In this document: piece by piece, positions 58,031 through 64,000 of the stretch
How positions within the stretch are numbered: position 1 is the first letter of the stretch
How the letters are laid out: each line of letters begins with the position of its first letter
From: Phlyctochytrium arcticum
Lineage: Eukaryota > Chytridiomycota > Chytridiomycetes > Chytridiales > Chytridiaceae
DNA: 64,000 bases
Assembly (NCBI GenBank): GCA_025602905.1
Contig: JAHLKI010000005.1
Coordinates: 620,001-684,000 of the forward strand
Direction of reading: 5' to 3'
Position numbers and translations under genes: made by a program
The notes under the pieces: model-generated
Database searches by the model: none
Told to the model about the DNA's origin: nothing
What the model saw: the letters and a program-made list of their open reading frames with translations, nothing else

Positions 58031-59721
58031 TCAATGACGTGCTCGCTTTACATCACCTAAGGAAATGATTATGCATTAGTCAATGAAACATCAAACATAT
58101 TTCATGCTCACAAACCTTCATAGGAGAGATCCTCAGATAAGCGCTTGCCATCTGACACTCCTGGACTTACAGGTGCCGCGGTGGCTTCTAAGAAAAACAT
58201 GAGACTGGAGATCGATATTATACTCAAAGCACGTTTATCTTACCCATTGAGATTGGAGATGGTCTTGAGTCATCTGACACGGGATACGCTGGGTTTGGAG
58301 TGGGGAATGCGTCGGGGTCCTGGGCGGCTGGATCTAAGGTAGATCCAATGTCCTCTTGTGAATTTTCTCCGTAAAGCGCAATAGGTGAAGGGACATGTTC
58401 GTCATCTCCCGACATACTGTTCTCGTAGTCCGCTAGAAACCATCATTTAGAGCTTGATCAAAGTAGAAGGCTAATGAACCCCACCTTCCAGTTGTTTTTC
58501 CAAATCGGCTAAACGCTCAGATAGGGAGAAGGTACGCTCCAACAAGCTAACTTCGAGAAGAGGCGATATAGAACCTTCTCCAAATAGACATATATGATAC
58601 TCATAGAGGCGGTACAGGTTAAGTTCTTCTGCGAAAGTTGAATCCTAATTATTTTCTATTAGCTTGGGTGCTTACTACAAAAGGTTTGCGCGCCTTACCT
58701 CTCCGATCTCAAGATCCAACGAATCAATCTTCAAAATAACGTCGTTCTTTACCTGAAAATGTCTTTTGAACTCTGCAAAAAAAGATGTTAGGGTGCTCTC
58801 CAATGGGGATGGACCTGATTTGTTGGGATCGAACAGTCGTGAAAGCGGAGTATCATCCTGTGGGATATTAAAAAGCGGATAACGCTTCTCTTTCCACAAA
58901 AGTACCACGTGTGGGAACTGATAGTATTCATCGGTCTCGTGTGCAACCTCCATGACATCGGAATCTGGCTCACTGGCTTTGTGGGGATCTATCAAACACT
59001 CGTTGCCTCCATCTTGCGGAAGTTGGGCGGCAGGCGAATCGCCTCCATTAGCGCCGTATGTACTTGGGGACTCAATGAAAGGAGGCACAGCTACTTCGTC
59101 ACGCATGGTAGTGCCAGTACTATCCTCCACCAACAAAACTTCCTCGTGATTTTCCACTTCCTGCTCCCCTGTATCGGCATCCTCCTCGTCCTCGTCGACA
59201 AATTCAATGAGGTCACTTGTTGAAATTTGATCTGGAGAGATTAAGGGGGGGTCAGGATTTTGACTCTCCAAATTGGTCTTTGCGACATTGTCAAAATCAA
59301 GAGATTCCGCTCTCAAACCATTGGTGCTGGAAGAGTAATTTTTTTCAAAATTCACGTTGTCGACCGAACCGTTATTAACATGAGTTGCACCGCCCGCGGT
59401 CGAAATCGTATCTTCAAATTGTATCAAGACATCAGTAGGAACATCGGATTCTGGGGCAACTTGTGCCACCGCCAAGGCTGCAGAAAAAGATATATCCCCA
59501 TTCGGTGTACTTGATCCTTCAATCGCAAAAGCGTGTCGGATAGGAGGAGACTTTCCACCATCGGCGTTTCTCGCAATGAGCATTGTGGACTCATCCTCAA
59601 TTCTATCATCTGAGAACACGTCGGGCAATAGCAATCCAAGGTCATCCACCAACTCATTTTCGGCAACGAGAGAAACTCCCCCGTCCTTACATGGTGATGT
59701 CACTGGTGATGTGCTGGCCAT
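58031..59721 (-). CDS. DUF2420-like fungal protein, about 489 aa
   Basis: Five exons: 59721-58699, 58644-58485, 58432-58244, 58187-58116 and 58056-58031. Introns are 51-59 nt and phases agree throughout. The first ~280 residues are acidic and disordered (DLIEFVDEDEEDADTGEQEV). A conserved-looking domain follows: VVLLWKEKRYPLFNIP, then a D-x-x-P-L-x-x-L-F stretch, then LKIDSLDLEIGEDSTFAEEL and LYRLYEYHICLFGEGSISP. The pattern 'W/LY...YPLF... short helices ...L-x-L-x-I-x-ED' is how I remember DUF2420 of fungi, role unknown. The protein ends KRARH. I place the start at the ATG 59721-59719 (MASTSPVTSP); ATG at 59808 would add 29 residues and the open frame extends to about 59907. Confidence 0.65.
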
Positions 59722-60130
59722 GGTATCTACCGCCGGATCCTGATCCCTCCAATAGATGCGCTCAAATTCTGGAAACAACCCTTGCCGAGGAAGAAATGAG
59801 GTTTGCATTTGCGATAACAGAATAGAAAATGGGCCTCTTGCAACAAGCTGAGAGCTGGTGTCACGCAACAAACCAGCCAGCAATGGTAACGTTCCGGTAC
59901 ACTCCAAGTTGCTCGGCGTCGTAATATCCGCTCTTCCAAAGCCGGCTTTACTGTTGTATGACTTTCGACGCTAGATTCGTTCGAAGTTTTTGGGAGTTTT
60001 TGGGAGGAGGACTGACCCCCACCCAAATACGCGCAGTCGTGGAGCGAAAACGTGGCGGCTGCGCCGCATTTGACATAATCAACTCCGATTCGACTTTCGA
60101 CCATCTGCCACTTCCACCAAAACCTCAAAA
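59722..60130. promoter_or_regulatory. divergent promoter region
   Basis: 409 bp between divergent start codons. Minus-strand frames here (for example from 60121) may be 5' leader or an extra first exon of the DUF2420-like gene, but I could not find a consistent splice. Confidence 0.35.
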
Positions 60131-62673
60131 ATGACACGTACAAACCGTGCTCGCCATAACTCAAAGAGAAATTCGAAAGCACTAGAAACAGATCGGAAGG
60201 TTAAGCGAGACCCCGAGCTGGAACAAAAGAGACTGAAGCGGGCGGTTGCGCTTTTTGATTATTTTGACTTATTGAGGGAAAATGCAAATAGCGCAAAGAG
60301 GATACAATTGGCGGAAAAAACATGGAAGCAGAGAGTAGCCATAGATGCCAGGAATGACCAGATTCGTCGGCATCAAGAACAGCGAGATGAGCGGGAGGCA
60401 AAACTGCGCAGGAAATATTTGGTTGATGTTGGTAATTGTGTGGGACCATATTCGCGGTTCGTAAAAGGACATTAATATATATGTCGTCTCTTTATTTCAA
60501 CAGAAACAAAGCAAGCTATGTGCCATTTCGAACAAGGTTGTCCCTTCACATACAGTAGTCAGCCAGAAAGGTCATGCGGAGAATCAAGAGCGAAATGGGT
60601 TGGACCTCGATCCACCGTCGCTCCTGGACGACTCATCAAGCTCTAAGCGGCCACATATTCACCGTCGCATGAAAAGTAGACAACCGCGACATCATCCACC
60701 AATATTCAGAGGTGCAGCTTATCATGCTCAGGCTCAGGATTTGAAGGCCATTCGGTCTGAACTGGTGACCCCAAAGACCCCCGTAAATCAGAGATACACG
60801 CCGTCTGCCTCTACACGACAAAATATCAACTTGAAAAACATAAGCGCACGAGTGGACGCAAAACGCCCGAAACAGTTTCAAGCCTTTCAAGCAATTCCTA
60901 AGGTTCGCCGAAGAATAATTCCTCGAGAAGCTGTTGTGAACAAAGAGAGAGATTCGGCAATGGAGGCAGTCTTTAAAACAAGAACTGGCTACGAAGAGTT
61001 TAAACGGAGATACGAGAATGTACCTCCACAAAATCGGCCAAATCGTAGCGCTCAAGTACGTATAGGCTTGCCAACAGCATATCGTTGGAAAACTGACTCG
61101 ACCATTGTTCGTCATGTAGGAACACGAGCGTGTCTCGCAACCAGCACATGATGCTCGATTGGCGTCTAAACGATTGATGTACAATACGGCAGCAAGAAAT
61201 AGGCAAAGGACGTTAACGTTTGCGCAAAGTGGTGGAACTACTGGTGTAGCGGCTCAGGCAGCTCCAGCTAGTGGTCATCGAGTAGCGCCCACAAGTCTTG
61301 AAGCGTTTGCCACTCATTTGCTACATGGGGTCACAGATGCTGATATGGGCAAGGAGTATCTAGATAGTACAGCTTTAGAAGAAGATAGTAGCGAACCAAG
61401 CGACTCGGAAGGGACCACGGCCAAACTGGACCGGTACGCGACGGAAGGCTACAATAGGGATAGGAATGAGCCGAAAATAAGATCAGGGAGGGCCTCCATC
61501 ACCTCCCGGTCACGACCAGCCTCTGCGCTCGCATTCGGAAGTCCTGACGAGCAGCGACGAAGGTCCGTCATCAATGCGGCCACGCGCCAGAAGTTGGAAT
61601 CGAAGGGCGGGTCACATTCGCATTCTCGGCGCTCTTCTCTGGGAACTCGTCAGGATTTAGCATTGGCAGATGAAAGACTGGCTACTGGTAGAAGAGGGCC
61701 AAGCGCCGCTCCCAGATCATCGTCATTTCACCAAGAGCTGGTGCCGCGCAAGGAGAGCATTGCAGAAGCGAGTCAAAATGAAATCAGCATACCGGTAATT
61801 GACTCAAGTCTGAAGCAGGTTGAAACTCAACAAAAAGTCGCGGAGCCAGTCTCGACTCAACGCAGGAAATCAAGTGTGCCACTCGCGAAAATCCTGAGCT
61901 TTGGAGCTCTTGTCCGGGCCGCCGTGCAAGCCAAGGAAAAATCTCGCGTCCCGGAGGAAACAGAAAAAGCAGAGGAAATAGGGGAAATGGTGTTGAGTGG
62001 CAGTCCACAGCTCGGCAGTGCTCAGAATGTGGACTACCTGACCCAAGAGACGGATGAAAGAAAGGGGTTTGACAGCGAAATCTCCGATCAAAATAAATCT
62101 GAAAATCAGACCGAAATCCTTCTGCCCGAGTCAAGAGGTAGCACAAAGGCAATATCTTCACGCAATCTTAGTACAAATAGCTTGTGCGCTGAAGATGTAC
62201 CTTCAAGTAGATCAAGGAGTGGTGGAAGCGCGCGATCACGAAGCACGACCTCCGGATTGGAGGATAGTGAACCGTTTGGCAACATTGCCGATGATAATAC
62301 TTTGGAGGAGTTGACACCTTCAGCGGCTTCGTACGTAATTGACTTGCCCGTAAGCAGAAACTATACGATGACTTCACCGCCATGCGCAGATTCATTGAGA
62401 GACTTACCCCCACTTGTGAATGTGAAAGCAGAACGCATACGCAAATACTGGGAGCCGATTTCGGTGACAGCCGCAGCAGAAACGCGTAAAAGCATCATCC
62501 CACGGAAATTTTTGAAACTTCCGCGCAGTGCAGCCGCTGCTGAGATTCCTTGGCAGCCATCCCCCATCGAGAGTAACCTCTGGGATAATCCTTCAATTGC
62601 CCGCATTTCCCCGGACTCCACACGGCCTGTACTCTTGCCGCAGGTACTAAAGTTTTGGAGCGGGTTGAAGTGA
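60131..62673 (+). CDS. hypothetical basic, serine-rich protein, about 800 aa
   Basis: Three exons: 60131-60427 (donor uncertain), 60504-61055 and 61120-62673. The second intron (64 nt, GTACGT...ATGTAG, AACTGAC branch site) is clear; the first is inferred from an in-frame TTTCAACAG acceptor. The N-terminus is very basic with a charged helix (RDPELEQKRLKRAVALFDYF, later RRHQEQRDEREAKLRRKY). The remainder is Ser/Arg/Glu-rich and probably disordered, with short patches such as KIRKYWEPISVTAAAE near the C-terminus. No known domain. The ATG at 60131 follows CAAAA. It converges with eIF2B-epsilon, the stop codons about 105 bp apart. Confidence 0.6.
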
Positions 62674-62777
62674 GCAATGCCTCCTTTTAGTGAGAGTGAG
62701 GTGAGGTCGCAGAGTGTAAAACACCTTTTAGTGATTGTTGATATGTACAATAGTGTAAATTATGCAGAGCTTTAATT

Positions 62778-64000
62778 CTATTCCTCATCTTCGTCCTCAT
62801 CATCTTCATCTTCCTCCTCGGCTTCTTGAAGCCAATGCACCAGAGCTTGGGCCTACATACCGTAGTGTAAACGATAAAACCATAGTAATGAGCTTTACAA
62901 ACTTACAGAATCGCGGATGTCCGCCCTGATCCCGGTAGCAGGCTTGAGTGACTCATGCCATCGAACAATGGCCTCTTCGCAGAGGATATCCAGATCGTAC
63001 ATCCCATGAAGGACCTTGGCAACATGCTTGACAAAGTTCTCATTGTGTACGCAAAAATCCTACATCTTCCGTCAGCAAAAAGTCTGGTATGCCGCAATGA
63101 ATGACCACAATACCTCTATTATATGCAAGCAATCGACTTGATCCGCTTCATTGTGCGAAAATTTGAGAATCAATCGGCCCCATCGCTGCAAAGTAGTGCT
63201 AATACTTTTAGGTGCATTCGTGGTATCTATGAGTTCCAATATGGACGGGATGGTGATCTTGAGCAGATCGTGGAAGGATATGTCCATCGCCATTTTGAGC
63301 GTGTTTAACTCAAGAGCAGCAATGTCAATTGAATGGCCCTCCGCAAAAGCGCGTTCCAAAGTCGCTTCTGCCTCGCGCTTCCAATCTAGTAGATCAATGA
63401 GTATTTTCCGGGCTTTCAGTTACGCGTGCATCAAACCATTCTCGTCTTCGGTCTCCCCGAAATCGCTCCCTTCTGAGTCGTCGGATTCTGAGTTAACCTC
63501 CACTTCCTCAATTTCCTCATCGTATGGCTGGTGATCTCCTATCGATGGTGTTAGTTATCAAGCTGCGCGGGAGCAGCGTTTTCGGTCTCTTACCAATCTC
63601 TCCTAACGCAATGTTTTTACTGTGAGCTGGGTCCTCCTCATCATCGTCATCATCCTCCATTACGATGGCCTTCCCATCTATAGGTTGCTAATCAGAAAGT
63701 GACGTCCGGTAAACATGTGCGGCGACTGTCAACTACCTTTTCCGCCAACTAGTCGACTCTGTTCGGTCACCACTTCGCCCGACTCGATAATGACCTGCAA
63801 GAAATAAGTAAACTGCGTAAATACAAGACGTTAACCACGTACATTTCCAGCAATCAGGCAGCCTGGCTCAATAGTAACTTTTGAGCGCACAACTGTGTTG
63901 TTACCAATGATGCTACGCCGGATAATACAATCGCTCCCGATCTTGGCGCCGTCCCAAATATAAGCACCTTCAATAAGTACCCTTTCCCCTGAACAAAAAC
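62778..64000 (-). CDS. translation initiation factor eIF2B subunit epsilon (partial)
   Basis: The 3' part of the gene; the 5' part lies beyond the right edge. Exons read leftward: hexapeptide-repeat region from 64000 (VLIEGAYIWDGAKIGSDCII, then NNTVVRSKVTIEPGCLIAGN), an acidic linker, then the W2/HEAT-like domain (LERAFAEGHSIDIAALELNT, then SFHDLLKITIPSILELI; 63385-63114), then 63059-62907 and 62852-62778. The tail reads HWLQEAEEEDEDDEDEDEE, the aromatic-acidic box that binds eIF2-beta and activates exchange. It is the catalytic subunit of the eIF2 guanine-nucleotide exchange factor (yeast GCD6). Introns are about 51-55 nt; the one at 63386-63436 starts GTTTGA and its removal avoids an in-frame TAA. 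Confidence 0.9.

Noticed and set aside
1..64000. CRISPR arrays, bacterial operons, rRNA or tRNA genes
   Set aside because: No regularly spaced repeats, no Shine-Dalgarno-linked gene runs and no cloverleaf with a TTCGA loop were noticed; the window is eukaryotic and intron-rich.

Overview
This window is nuclear DNA of a zoosporic (flagellated) fungus, most likely a chytrid. The genes carry short spliceosomal introns of about 50-90 nt, usually GTAAGT/GTATGT...YAG and usually with a visible CTAAC/CTGAC-like branch site. Fungal-type proteins (an F-BAR/PH protein, GPI-anchored wall proteins, eIF2B-epsilon, a possible DUF2420 protein) sit beside genes found only in organisms with a cilium or flagellum: the intraflagellar-transport dynein heavy chain and a giant thioredoxin/NDP-kinase protein. 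Exon joins below were read by eye. Each was accepted only if reading frame, splice consensus and protein continuity agreed.

Layout. 0.3-3.4 kb (-): unrecognised, possibly transposon-related multi-exon gene. 4.5-8.2 kb: remains of a MULE/FAR1-like transposase and a Ty1/copia retrotransposon. 8.5-9.4 kb (-): secreted Cys-rich, GPI-type protein. 9.7-11.35 kb (-): C2H2 zinc-finger plus RING protein. 12.9-16.0 kb (-): Dbl-family RhoGEF. 17.8-31.9 kb (+): IFT dynein-2 heavy chain with one 9.3-kb exon. 32-34.2 kb: small hypothetical genes. 34.2-36.8 kb: AT-rich block with relics of a large DNA virus (archaeo-eukaryotic primase), a broken response-regulator receiver and compact small ORFs. 37.0-38.5 kb (-): 7-TM protein. 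39.9-40.3 kb: collapsed copy of the neighbouring gene. 40.5-43.6 kb (-): F-BAR/PH protein. 44.8-46.05 kb (-): acidic hypothetical. 46.4-47.5 kb (-): SH3 protein. 47.7-49.0 kb (+): CCDC174-like protein. 49.1-50.5 kb (-): periplasmic-binding-protein-like GPI protein. 50.8-52.2 kb (-): WRN-type exonuclease. 52.7-57.7 kb (+): thioredoxin + seven NDK modules. 58.0-59.7 kb (-): DUF2420-like protein. 60.1-62.7 kb (+): basic/serine-rich hypothetical. 62.8 kb to the right edge (-): eIF2B-epsilon, truncated by the window.

Two genes belong to flagellum biology (IFT retrograde motor, axonemal-type NDK). Two belong to cortical signalling (RhoGEF, F-BAR/PH), and the SH3 protein may join them. Several are secreted or wall proteins. 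The most unusual items are the seven-fold NDK array with repeated intron positions, the endogenous viral primase with an adjoining receiver pseudogene, and the internally deleted duplicate of the F-BAR/PH gene.
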